Assembly (NCBI RefSeq): GCF_002025665.1
Contig: NZ_CP018786.1
Coordinates: 4,340,001 to 4,404,000, forward strand
Direction: 5' to 3'
Length of the DNA: 64,000 bases
Source of the DNA: Chryseobacterium indologenes
GTDB lineage: Bacteria; Bacteroidota; Bacteroidia; Flavobacteriales; Weeksellaceae
Shown: piece after piece, positions 31,864-40,366 of the stretch
How positions within the stretch are numbered: the stretch's first letter is position 1
Layout: the number at the start of each line of letters is the position of its first letter
The notes under the pieces: generated by a model
Databases searched by the model: none
What the model was told of the DNA's origin: nothing
The model's input: only the letters and a program-made list of their open reading frames with translations
Program-made: the position numbers and the translations under genes

Positions 31864-34143
31864 ATGGAGACGCAAAAATTTAATTATGACAATAATATTG
31901 TCAGAGCATTCCTCTATGCGACTGTCGCATTCGGACTTGTAGGATTTCTGCTGGGGCTTACAGCTGCATTGATGCTTTTTTATCCTGAATTGCCTGAATT
32001 TTTATTCGGTACGGATGATACAACGATTAAAAGCTTAGCTTCGGGGAATATTCAGGGACTGATTAATACTCAGGGAGCGATGGGCTTCGGGAGAATCAGA
32101 ATGCTTCATACCAGTGCGGTAATTTTTGCTTTCGTATGTAACTCCTTTTTCTGTGGTGCTTATTACAGTATGCAAAGGCTTCTTAAAACCAGAATGTACA
32201 GTGACACGCTTTCATGGCTTCACTTCTGGTCTTGGCAGTTTATGATTGTAAGTGTGGTTATTACTTTCCTTATGGGAATCAATACTTCTAAAGAATATGC
32301 TGAACATGAATGGCCAATTGATATCTTAATTGCTTTCTCCTGGATCATTTTCGGAATCAATATGTTCGGAACTATTGCTAAGAGAAGAGTAAGACATTTA
32401 TATGTAGCAATCTGGTTCTATCTGGCAACCTGGATTGCAGTAGCAATGCTTCACATCTTCAATAATCTTGAAGTTCCGTTATCTTTCACAAGCTGGAAAT
32501 CTTATTCTGTATATGCAGGTGTAAAAGATGCATTAGTACAATGGTGGTATGGACACAATGCGGTTGCATTCGTATTAACCACCCCTGTATTAGGTCTGAT
32601 GTATTACTTTATGCCAAAAGCAGCTCAGCGACCGGTCTTCTCATACAAATTATCCATCATTCACTTCTGGTCGCTGATCTTCGTATATCTTTGGGCCGGG
32701 CCTCACCACCTGCAATATACAGCTTTACCGGCATGGGCTCAGGCGGTAGGAACAGGATTCTCTATTATGTTGATTGCACCGTCATGGGGAGGAATGCTGA
32801 ATGGTCTTCTTACCTTAAGAGGAGCATGGGATAAAGTAAGAGAAAATCCTATTCTAAAATTCTTTGTTGTAGCAGTTACATGTTATGGTATGGCTACTTT
32901 CGAAGGGCCTTTATTGGCAACAAAATCATTAAATAAAATTGGTCACTATACCGACTGGGTTATCGGCCACGTACACCTGGGAGCTCTTGGATGGAATGGT
33001 TTTATGGCATTCGGAGTGGTATATTATCTGGTTCCGATCATGTGGAGAACATCTCTTTGGTCTAAAAAATTAGCCAACTGGCACTTCTGGTTAGGAACTT
33101 TAGGAATCATCTTCTATGCAGTACCTATGTATATTTCAGGATTTACACAGGGATTAATGTGGAAGCAATTCAATCCGGACGGAACTTTATTGTGGAAAAA
33201 CTGGCTGGATACGGTAACGGCAATTATTCCATACTTTAAAATGAGATTCTTAGGTGGAATACTATATTTATCCGGAGCAATTTTAATGGTAATCAATGTT
33301 ATCAAAACGATTAAAGCCGGTTCATTCCAGAAAAACGTTCCTGCGGAGGCTCCTGCATTAGCCAATATCGGAAGCACAAGAAAAGAAGGCGAAGGTGTAC
33401 ACCTCTGGTTGGAAAGAACACCTACTCTCCTTTCTGTATTAGCTTTCATCACTATAGCAATCGGTGGATTGGTGGAAATTGTTCCTACATTGTCACTGAA
33501 GCAAAGTGTTCCGACAATTACCGCAGTAAAGCCCTATACTCCACTGGAACTGGAAGGTAGAGATTTATATATCCGTGAGGGATGTAACTCATGCCACTCA
33601 CAAATGATCAGACCGTTCCGTGACGAAGTTGTAAGATTTGAAGGAAAAAACGGACAGTATTCCAAAGCGGGAGAATTCGTATACGACAGACCATTTTTAT
33701 GGGGATCTAAAAGAACAGGACCGGATCTTCACAGAGAAGGAGGAAGAAACCCGGATTCATGGCACTTCAAACATATGTATAACCCAAGAATTACTTCTGC
33801 CGGTTCTATCATGCCACGTTTCCCATGGTTAATTACCAATAAACTGGACAAAACTCAAATGGTGGACAAAATGAAACTGATGAAAAATGCCTTCGATGTT
33901 CCTTATACAAAAGCTCAGATTGATTCTGCCAACCAATGGGCAGACAACCAGTCTAAAGCAATTGTACAGAGAATTTACGCTGAAGCAACAGATGTAAAAG
34001 ATCAGATGGTAAAAGAAAAAACAGCAAAAGGATCTGCCTATGTACCGCTTGAACAAAGAGAAATTGTGGCAATGATTGCTTACCTGCAAAGATTAGGTAC
34101 AGACATTAAAACAACACAGGTACAAACCGCAAGCGTAGAGTAA
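31864..34143 (+). CDS. ccoN: cbb3-type cytochrome c oxidase, fused CcoN-CcoO
   Basis: The catalytic core of the high-affinity cbb3 terminal oxidase, in the inner membrane. The CcoN part (about 1-490) shows heme and CuB ligands in MLHTSAVIFAFV, WWYGHNAVAF, AGPHHLQY and IGHVHLGALGWNG. The CcoO-like part follows, with the c-type heme site CNSCH (first Cys at about residue 574) and PRFPWL. A single polypeptide for both subunits is known from Bacteroidota. The frame opens at TTG 31855, but ATG 31864 gives METQKF and is preferred. CcoP follows after 19 bases. No ccoQ, ccoS or ccoG is next to it here. Confidence 0.95.
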   Translation: METQKFNYDNNIVRAFLYATVAFGLVGFLLGLTAALMLFYPELPEFLFGTDDTTIKSLASGNIQGLINTQGAMGFGRIRMLHTSAVIFAFVCNSFFCGAYYSMQRLLKTRMYSDTLSWLHFWSWQFMIVSVVITFLMGINTSKEYAEHEWPIDILIAFSWIIFGINMFGTIAKRRVRHLYVAIWFYLATWIAVAMLHIFNNLEVPLSFTSWKSYSVYAGVKDALVQWWYGHNAVAFVLTTPVLGLMYYFMPKAAQRPVFSYKLSIIHFWSLIFVYLWAGPHHLQYTALPAWAQAVGTGFSIMLIAPSWGGMLNGLLTLRGAWDKVRENPILKFFVVAVTCYGMATFEGPLLATKSLNKIGHYTDWVIGHVHLGALGWNGFMAFGVVYYLVPIMWRTSLWSKKLANWHFWLGTLGIIFYAVPMYISGFTQGLMWKQFNPDGTLLWKNWLDTVTAIIPYFKMRFLGGILYLSGAILMVINVIKTIKAGSFQKNVPAEAPALANIGSTRKEGEGVHLWLERTPTLLSVLAFITIAIGGLVEIVPTLSLKQSVPTITAVKPYTPLELEGRDLYIREGCNSCHSQMIRPFRDEVVRFEGKNGQYSKAGEFVYDRPFLWGSKRTGPDLHREGGRNPDSWHFKHMYNPRITSAGSIMPRFPWLITNKLDKTQMVDKMKLMKNAFDVPYTKAQIDSANQWADNQSKAIVQRIYAEATDVKDQMVKEKTAKGSAYVPLEQREIVAMIAYLQRLGTDIKTTQVQTASVE

Positions 34144-34162
34144 CATTTAAAATTAAACTGCA

Positions 34163-35050
34163 ATGAAAACGAGAACCCCCATTTCAATATATATCGCAAC
34201 TACGATAGGTTTAACGATCATGGCCTTTGAAATGTTCGCCGGAGATTCAGGATATTTTTCTTCTCCTTTTTTCTGGGCGCTGATATTAATCGCCACTATC
34301 CTGTTACTGATTATGAACTCTATTGGAGATCTGGTGGAAAATGAAAGTTTCAACAGATTATCCGAGGAAGAGAAAAAACAATACCTGGAAGAAAAGAAAG
34401 TTCCGTACTACCAGAAATTATGGAACTCTGCCTTCAAAAAACAAACTGCTACGGAAGAAAAAGATATTCTTATCGACCATGGTTTTGACGGCATTACAGA
34501 GCTTGACAACTCTCTTCCGAAATGGTGGATCGGCTTGTTCTGGTTCGGATGTATTTTCTGTGCAGTTTATCTGTTTGCTTTTTCTTTCACAGACTATGCT
34601 CATCCGGAAGCAGAATATACCAAAGAAACAAAAACGATGTTAGCTTCCATTGCTGAGTATGAGAAAACAGCTCCTCAGATCAATCTGGAATCAGCAAAAT
34701 ACAGTGCAGATAATATTGCAGAAGGACAGGAATTGTTTAAAACGAATTGTGTCACCTGCCACGGTGACGGAGGAAAAGGTGGTATAGGTCCTAACCTTAC
34801 CGATACCCACTGGATCAATATTAAAGAAAAAAGCTTATTTAAAAATGTATTCTGGATGCTTGAAAACGGTTCTCCAAACAATCCTACCATGAGACCTTTC
34901 ATTAAGGAAGGAACCATTACCGGAAGAGATGCTGAAAAGATTGCCGCTTATATTTATCACATCAACCAGGAAACTGCTCCTATCACTACAGCACAAGGAG
35001 GTGCTGCTCCTCAGGGAGAAGAAGTGAAATGGGAAAACGGAAACAACTAA
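34163..35050 (+). CDS. ccoP: cbb3-type cytochrome c oxidase subunit CcoP
   Basis: Membrane-anchored cytochrome c subunit feeding electrons to CcoNO. A hydrophobic N-terminus (two helices, about 7-55), a charged region with DHGFDGITELDNSLPKWW (CcoP signature) and another helix (about 118-140) precede one cytochrome c domain with CVTCH at residues 196-200 and the Met-ligand segment PTMRPF. Classical CcoP has two hemes; only one CxxCH is present, as in other Bacteroidota. The tail is Gln/Gly/Ala-rich. It ends before an unusual long-loop hairpin. Confidence 0.93.
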   Translation: MKTRTPISIYIATTIGLTIMAFEMFAGDSGYFSSPFFWALILIATILLLIMNSIGDLVENESFNRLSEEEKKQYLEEKKVPYYQKLWNSAFKKQTATEEKDILIDHGFDGITELDNSLPKWWIGLFWFGCIFCAVYLFAFSFTDYAHPEAEYTKETKTMLASIAEYEKTAPQINLESAKYSADNIAEGQELFKTNCVTCHGDGGKGGIGPNLTDTHWINIKEKSLFKNVFWMLENGSPNNPTMRPFIKEGTITGRDAEKIAAYIYHINQETAPITTAQGGAAPQGEEVKWENGNN

Positions 35051-35078
35051 ATTATTATCTATCATATAAACCATGCCA

Positions 35079-35168
35079 CGCCCCCTTCAACACTACTAAC
35101 ATTTGAATTTCATTTTTGCTAACTAACCTTTTCAACATTAAAAAAATGATAAAAGGGGGCGTTTTTTA
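35079..35168 (+). terminator. Terminator of ccoNO-ccoP with a very long loop
   Basis: ACGCCCCCTT (35079-35088) and AAGGGGGCGT (35153-35162) form a 10-bp GC-rich stem, followed by a T-run. The loop is about 64 bases, far longer than usual. Confidence 0.6.
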
Positions 35169-35186
35169 CCAATAACAATCCTTACT

Positions 35187-35252
35187 TTGGCTGTCTTACT
35201 CAACTATTCACTTGACAACTACAAACTAGAAATTCCATAAAAAGACAGCCAA
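35187..35252. repeat. Inverted repeat upstream of tamB
   Basis: TTGGCTGTCTT (35187-35197) and AAGACAGCCAA (35242-35252) are a perfect 11-bp inverted repeat around 44 AT-rich bases. No T-run follows, so it does not look like a normal terminator. Confidence 0.5.
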
Positions 35253-35317
35253 GGCAGGATTTTTGCATTCGCAAAAGGGTACCACAACAAGGACCAAATA
35301 AAATAGTATTATTATCT

Positions 35318-38300
35318 TTGTTAGAAACCACTTCGCATTTGAAACTGAAAATCAACACTACAAAACTTTTAAGGCGTATTGCAATAACCTTTATTTCAAT
35401 ATTGGTTCTTCTTACCCTGTTGATCCTAAGCTTAAGGCTTCCTGCCGTCCAAAATTTTATCAAAGACAAGCTCATTGTTTATCTGGAGAAAAAAATCAAA
35501 ACTCCGGTAAAACTTGAAAGAGTTTACATCGGATTTCCCAACAGCCTTGTCATGGAAAATCTCTACCTCAAAGGGCAAGATGTAGATACCCTTCTGGCAG
35601 TAAAGAAACTGGATGTAGGGTTACACATGCTGAAACTCCTTAATTCTACGGCAGATATTACTTCAGTCAACATGGAAGGTGCCCGTGCTAATGTGGTACG
35701 GAAACCGGATGGCAAATTCAATTTTGATTATATTATTGATGCATTTGCGTCCAGTGATAAAGAAGAAAGCCCTTCCAAGCCCTTTATTATTTCTCTTGAT
35801 AAAATCAATTTAAAAGATATTGGAGTAACCTTCAACGACCAGCAGTCGAAGAATGACATCAAACTCTATTTTAAGTCGTTCGATACCAGAGTCAAAACTT
35901 TTGATCTCAGCAAAAACAAATATGCAGTCAATGACATCAATCTTGACGGATTAAAATTAAAGTTAAAGCAGGGACTCGTAGAAGAAGTTGCTCAAAAAGT
36001 AGAGAAAAAAGTAGATTCTCTCAATGAAAAGAAACCGATGAATATTGGATTGAGAGGCATTAAACTCACTCATTTCGATATTGATTACGGTGATGAAAAT
36101 ACCAAAACATTCGCAAAAGTTATATTTAAAGAACTGAGCACAAAGGTTAATAAACTTGATCTGGAGAATAATGCCTACCATGTAGCCAATGTATTTCTTT
36201 CCGGAGCAGACATCAATGCCAATCTCTACCTTCCCGCTCAGAATGCCAATCCGAAAAAAACACAGGAACCTGAGGTTTCCAAAGCTTCCGATCAGGATAA
36301 AGCCATGAAACTTCTCTTAGGAAAACTTGTTTTGAATGATGTAAAGGCAACTTATAACAATACCGCTATTGCTCCAACCAAACAAGGTATAGACTTCAAT
36401 CATCTTAATTTTTCAAAAATGAATGTTGAGGTAAGAAGCTTCAAAATGGAGAACAATACTTTTGCAGGAACAGTAAATTCTGCAGAAATCAAAGAAAACA
36501 GAGGCTTGGATATCCAAAAATTCAATACGGATTTTGTATATGCTGAAAAGGAAGCTTATCTCAAAGACCTTTATCTTCAAACCCCGAAAACGATATTACG
36601 TGATGAGGTTATTTTAAACTATAACTCCATTGATCAGCTTAGCTCAAACTTAGGCGCTGTAAAGATTTCAGCCAATATCAAAGATTCAAAAATAGGATTC
36701 TCCGACATTCTGAATCTGGTTCCTACTTTAAAAAATACCGTTCCGTTCAACAAATATCCGAACGCAATCCTTAACGTAAATGCGAATGTAAAAGGAAGCG
36801 TCAATGATCTTTTAATTCAGGATCTTAAAGTTTCCGGGCTGGATCAATTGAGAGTAATGGCTTCCGGAAAGATCAAAAATGCGATGAATCCTGATCAGCT
36901 GTATTACGATCTGAGAATCGGAGAGTTTTCTTCCAGTGCCAAAACGATATTCAATCTTGTTCCTAAAAATACGATTCCTTCCAATATTTCGCTTCCTTCC
37001 CATTTCAGCATTAAAGGAAATGCAAAAGGTACAACTAAGGTTGTGAATACTGATCTGAACCTCTACTCTACTTTAGGAAATGCAGCCATCATCGCGCAGG
37101 TAGACATGCGTAGAAAGAATCACGAACTGTATGATGTAAAAGCCAATCTTCAGGGAATACAGGTAGGAAAAATTATTCAGAACAAAGATGTTGGTCCCAT
37201 CACCGCACAAATTGCCGCAAAAGGAGAAAGTTTTGATTTTAAAAATGCCAAAGCGGATTTAAAAGGGCATGTTGCTTCTGCCGTCTACAAAGGATATCGT
37301 TATCAAAATATGAACCTTACCGGAAAGATCAACAAAGGAGCATATCATGTGATTTTAGATTCAAAAGACCCGAATGCCAGTCTACAGCTGGCTGCTTCCG
37401 GTGTGTATGATGAAAAAAATCCTACCGTAAAAATCAATGGAGAAGTCATCAAGCTGGATGTCAACAAACTTGGCTTCTATGAAAAGCCAATGATCATTGC
37501 CGGAAAAATTGATGGAGATTTCACCAGCTTAGATCCAAATAATCTGAATGGCTATCTAAACCTTAAAGATTTTGCATTCTCTGATACGAAAGAGGTTTAT
37601 CCGGTACAGGAAGTTAACCTGAAAGCATCATCCACAATAGATTCTACTCAGATTATTTTCAATTCTCAGATTGCAGATGTGGAACTGAAAGGAAAATATA
37701 AACTTACCCAGATCTTTGGTGCTTTAACCCAAACGATCAATCAATATTATCAATTCCAGAAACCGGATAAAACCCAGAAAATTGATCCGGGACAACATTT
37801 TACCTTTACCGCCAAAGTAAAAAATGATGATCTGATCAGAAAATTTGTGCCGGATCTGAAAGATTTTGAAACGATCAATCTTGTCGGGAATTATGATGCA
37901 GATTCTCAAAAAATAGAGATTGACGGACAGATCCCAAGGTTACTGTATGGTGAAAATACCATTGAAAAAGGAGCCTTGAAAGTCACCAATGAAAATCAGG
38001 CATTGCAGTACAGTCTGAATGTGGCAGCATTGAAAAGCTCAAGTTTTTCTTTAAACAAAATCAATATTGATGGAGATGTTGCTGACAACACCATTCGCTA
38101 CAATGTTACGACAAAAGATGAGAAAGATGCTACCCAATTCCTGATTGCAGGAAATGCAAAATCACTGAATGATATTACAGAAATTTCTCTTAACCCGAAC
38201 GGATTAAAACTCAATTACACAGACTGGAACGTTGCAGAAAATAATAGAATACAAATCAGCAGTAAAGGAATTCTGGCGGATAATTTTATTCTCTCCAATG

Positions 38301-40366
38301 GAAACAGTGAAATCGCTGTTCAGTCGGAAAGCAGCAGCCCAAGCAGTCCTTTGAACATTTCGTTGAAAGATTTCAAGATTGAAACCATTACGGAACTTAT
38401 TAAAAAAGATACGGTTCTGGCAAGAGGAACCATCAACGGAACAGCACAGCTTCGTGATGTAACTAAAAATATGACTTTTACTTCGGATCTGAATATTTCT
38501 GATTTAATCGTCTACGGAAGCCCTGTTGGAAATCTTGCGGTAAAAGTGAACAATGCTTCACCGAAGATTTTAAATGCAGATATTGCCCTTTCCGGAAATA
38601 ATAATGACGTAAAAATCCTGGGTGATTACAATACTTCTTCCAGTACTTTTGATCTGAATATGGCAATCAATCAGCTTCAGATGAAGAGTATTCAAGGGTT
38701 TTCTATGAATGCGATTACCAATACGGAAGGTTATCTCTCAGGAAATTTAAAGATCACCGGAACGACTGATAAACCCAATATTTTAGGAAAAGTAAAATTC
38801 AATGATGCCGGACTGGAAATTGCCAAAACAGGAAGTGATTTCAGACACCTGAGTGATGAAATAGATTTTACCAGCCAGGGAATCGAGTTTGATAAATTTA
38901 AAATAAAAGATAAAGACGGAAATGCTCTTGTTGTAGACGGACAGGTCCTGACTCAGACCTACAGAGATTTCGCCTTTAACCTGAATGTGAATGCTAAAGA
39001 TTTTAAAGTTGTCAATTCAGAAAAATCCAATGACGCAATGATGTATGGTGTTCTTGCTATTGATGCCGGACTTCATATCCGCGGAAACCTTGATCTTCCA
39101 AAAGTAGATGGAAGACTGAGCGTGGCAGACAATACGGATTTCACTTTTGTTCTTCCTCAATCCAGCCCTACTTTACAGGAAAGAGATGGTATTGTAGAAT
39201 TTGTGGATCAGGATCAGGTGGTTTTAAACAAAACAATCAAAGCAGATTCTCTTAATGCGCAAAGCCGTATCAAAGGGATGGATGTGAGTGTTAATATTGA
39301 AGTCAGCAAAGAAGCAAAACTGTCGCTGATCATTGATAAAGCCAATGGTGATTTTGTACAGCTCCAGGGTGAGGCAGAGTTAACCGGAGGAATAGATCCG
39401 TCAGGAAAAACCACATTGGTAGGAGTATATGAAGTGGAAAAAGGAAGTTATGATCTTTCTGTGAGTTTCCTGAAACGTAAATTTGACATCCAGAAAGGCA
39501 GTACTATCACATGGACCGGTGAACCTACAACGGCCCAAATGGATATTACCGCCGTTTATAAAACAGAAGCTGCGCCTATTGACCTTGTAGAACAGCAGAT
39601 CAGTGGAGAAAGTGCTTCAACATTGAATCAGTTTAAGCAGAGAGTTCCTTTCAATGCTTTATTAAAAATGAAAGGGGAATTATTGAAGCCTCAGCTTACT
39701 TTTGATATCACTACAGATGAAAAAAATAATTCTGTATCGACGAATGTGAAAGATGTTGTAGATCAAAAGCTTGCCCAGATCAGAACTCAGGAATCCGAGC
39801 TGAATAAGCAGGTGTTTGCCTTACTTCTTCTGAACCGTTTTATCGGAGAAAATCCATTTGAAAGTGGAGCTGGAATGTCTGCAGAGACTATGGCAAGACA
39901 GAGTGTGAGTAAAATTCTTTCTCAGCAGCTGAACAATCTTGCCGCAGGACTAATTAAAGGAGTAGATCTTAATTTTGGTCTTGATTCTTCAGAAGATTAT
40001 TCCACCGGAGAAAAAAATACGCGAACTGACCTGAATGTAGATATCAGTAAAAAATTATTGAATGACCGACTGAAAGTAACGGTAGGAAGTAATTTCGGAC
40101 TGGAAGGTCAGGCCCGTCAAAATGAAAATATGACCAATATTGCGGGTAATGTTTCAGTAGATTACAGCCTTTCTAAAGATGGAAGGTATATGTTACGAGC
40201 TTACCGTAAAGATGAGTATCAGGTGGCTCTTCAGGGGCAGATCATAGAGACCGGAGTTGGATTCATCATTACATTGGATTATGACAAATTCCGCGAGATT
40301 TTCCAGAAATCTAAAGAGAAGAAGCCGAAAAAAAATCAAAATAACCAAGTGGTAGAATTTAAATAA
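35318..40366 (+). CDS. tamB: Translocation and assembly module protein TamB
   Basis: A giant inner-membrane-anchored periplasmic protein (about 1,680 residues) that spans towards the outer membrane and works with TamL in outer-membrane protein or lipid delivery. One N-terminal helix (ITFISILVLLTLLILSL) precedes a long beta-rich AsmA/TamB-type body and the C-terminal TamB domain (about 1,250-1,650; SVDYSLSKDGRYMLRAYRK and GVGFIITLDYDKF). No ATG exists between the in-frame stop at 35213 and the hydrophobic helix, so a TTG start (35318 or, better, 35339) must be used: TATCTTTG at 35313-35320 looks like the promoter and overlaps the first TTG. The stop overlaps tamL by one base. Confidence 0.93.
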   Translation: MLETTSHLKLKINTTKLLRRIAITFISILVLLTLLILSLRLPAVQNFIKDKLIVYLEKKIKTPVKLERVYIGFPNSLVMENLYLKGQDVDTLLAVKKLDVGLHMLKLLNSTADITSVNMEGARANVVRKPDGKFNFDYIIDAFASSDKEESPSKPFIISLDKINLKDIGVTFNDQQSKNDIKLYFKSFDTRVKTFDLSKNKYAVNDINLDGLKLKLKQGLVEEVAQKVEKKVDSLNEKKPMNIGLRGIKLTHFDIDYGDENTKTFAKVIFKELSTKVNKLDLENNAYHVANVFLSGADINANLYLPAQNANPKKTQEPEVSKASDQDKAMKLLLGKLVLNDVKATYNNTAIAPTKQGIDFNHLNFSKMNVEVRSFKMENNTFAGTVNSAEIKENRGLDIQKFNTDFVYAEKEAYLKDLYLQTPKTILRDEVILNYNSIDQLSSNLGAVKISANIKDSKIGFSDILNLVPTLKNTVPFNKYPNAILNVNANVKGSVNDLLIQDLKVSGLDQLRVMASGKIKNAMNPDQLYYDLRIGEFSSSAKTIFNLVPKNTIPSNISLPSHFSIKGNAKGTTKVVNTDLNLYSTLGNAAIIAQVDMRRKNHELYDVKANLQGIQVGKIIQNKDVGPITAQIAAKGESFDFKNAKADLKGHVASAVYKGYRYQNMNLTGKINKGAYHVILDSKDPNASLQLAASGVYDEKNPTVKINGEVIKLDVNKLGFYEKPMIIAGKIDGDFTSLDPNNLNGYLNLKDFAFSDTKEVYPVQEVNLKASSTIDSTQIIFNSQIADVELKGKYKLTQIFGALTQTINQYYQFQKPDKTQKIDPGQHFTFTAKVKNDDLIRKFVPDLKDFETINLVGNYDADSQKIEIDGQIPRLLYGENTIEKGALKVTNENQALQYSLNVAALKSSSFSLNKINIDGDVADNTIRYNVTTKDEKDATQFLIAGNAKSLNDITEISLNPNGLKLNYTDWNVAENNRIQISSKGILADNFILSNGNSEIAVQSESSSPSSPLNISLKDFKIETITELIKKDTVLARGTINGTAQLRDVTKNMTFTSDLNISDLIVYGSPVGNLAVKVNNASPKILNADIALSGNNNDVKILGDYNTSSSTFDLNMAINQLQMKSIQGFSMNAITNTEGYLSGNLKITGTTDKPNILGKVKFNDAGLEIAKTGSDFRHLSDEIDFTSQGIEFDKFKIKDKDGNALVVDGQVLTQTYRDFAFNLNVNAKDFKVVNSEKSNDAMMYGVLAIDAGLHIRGNLDLPKVDGRLSVADNTDFTFVLPQSSPTLQERDGIVEFVDQDQVVLNKTIKADSLNAQSRIKGMDVSVNIEVSKEAKLSLIIDKANGDFVQLQGEAELTGGIDPSGKTTLVGVYEVEKGSYDLSVSFLKRKFDIQKGSTITWTGEPTTAQMDITAVYKTEAAPIDLVEQQISGESASTLNQFKQRVPFNALLKMKGELLKPQLTFDITTDEKNNSVSTNVKDVVDQKLAQIRTQESELNKQVFALLLLNRFIGENPFESGAGMSAETMARQSVSKILSQQLNNLAAGLIKGVDLNFGLDSSEDYSTGEKNTRTDLNVDISKKLLNDRLKVTVGSNFGLEGQARQNENMTNIAGNVSVDYSLSKDGRYMLRAYRKDEYQVALQGQIIETGVGFIITLDYDKFREIFQKSKEKKPKKNQNNQVVEFK

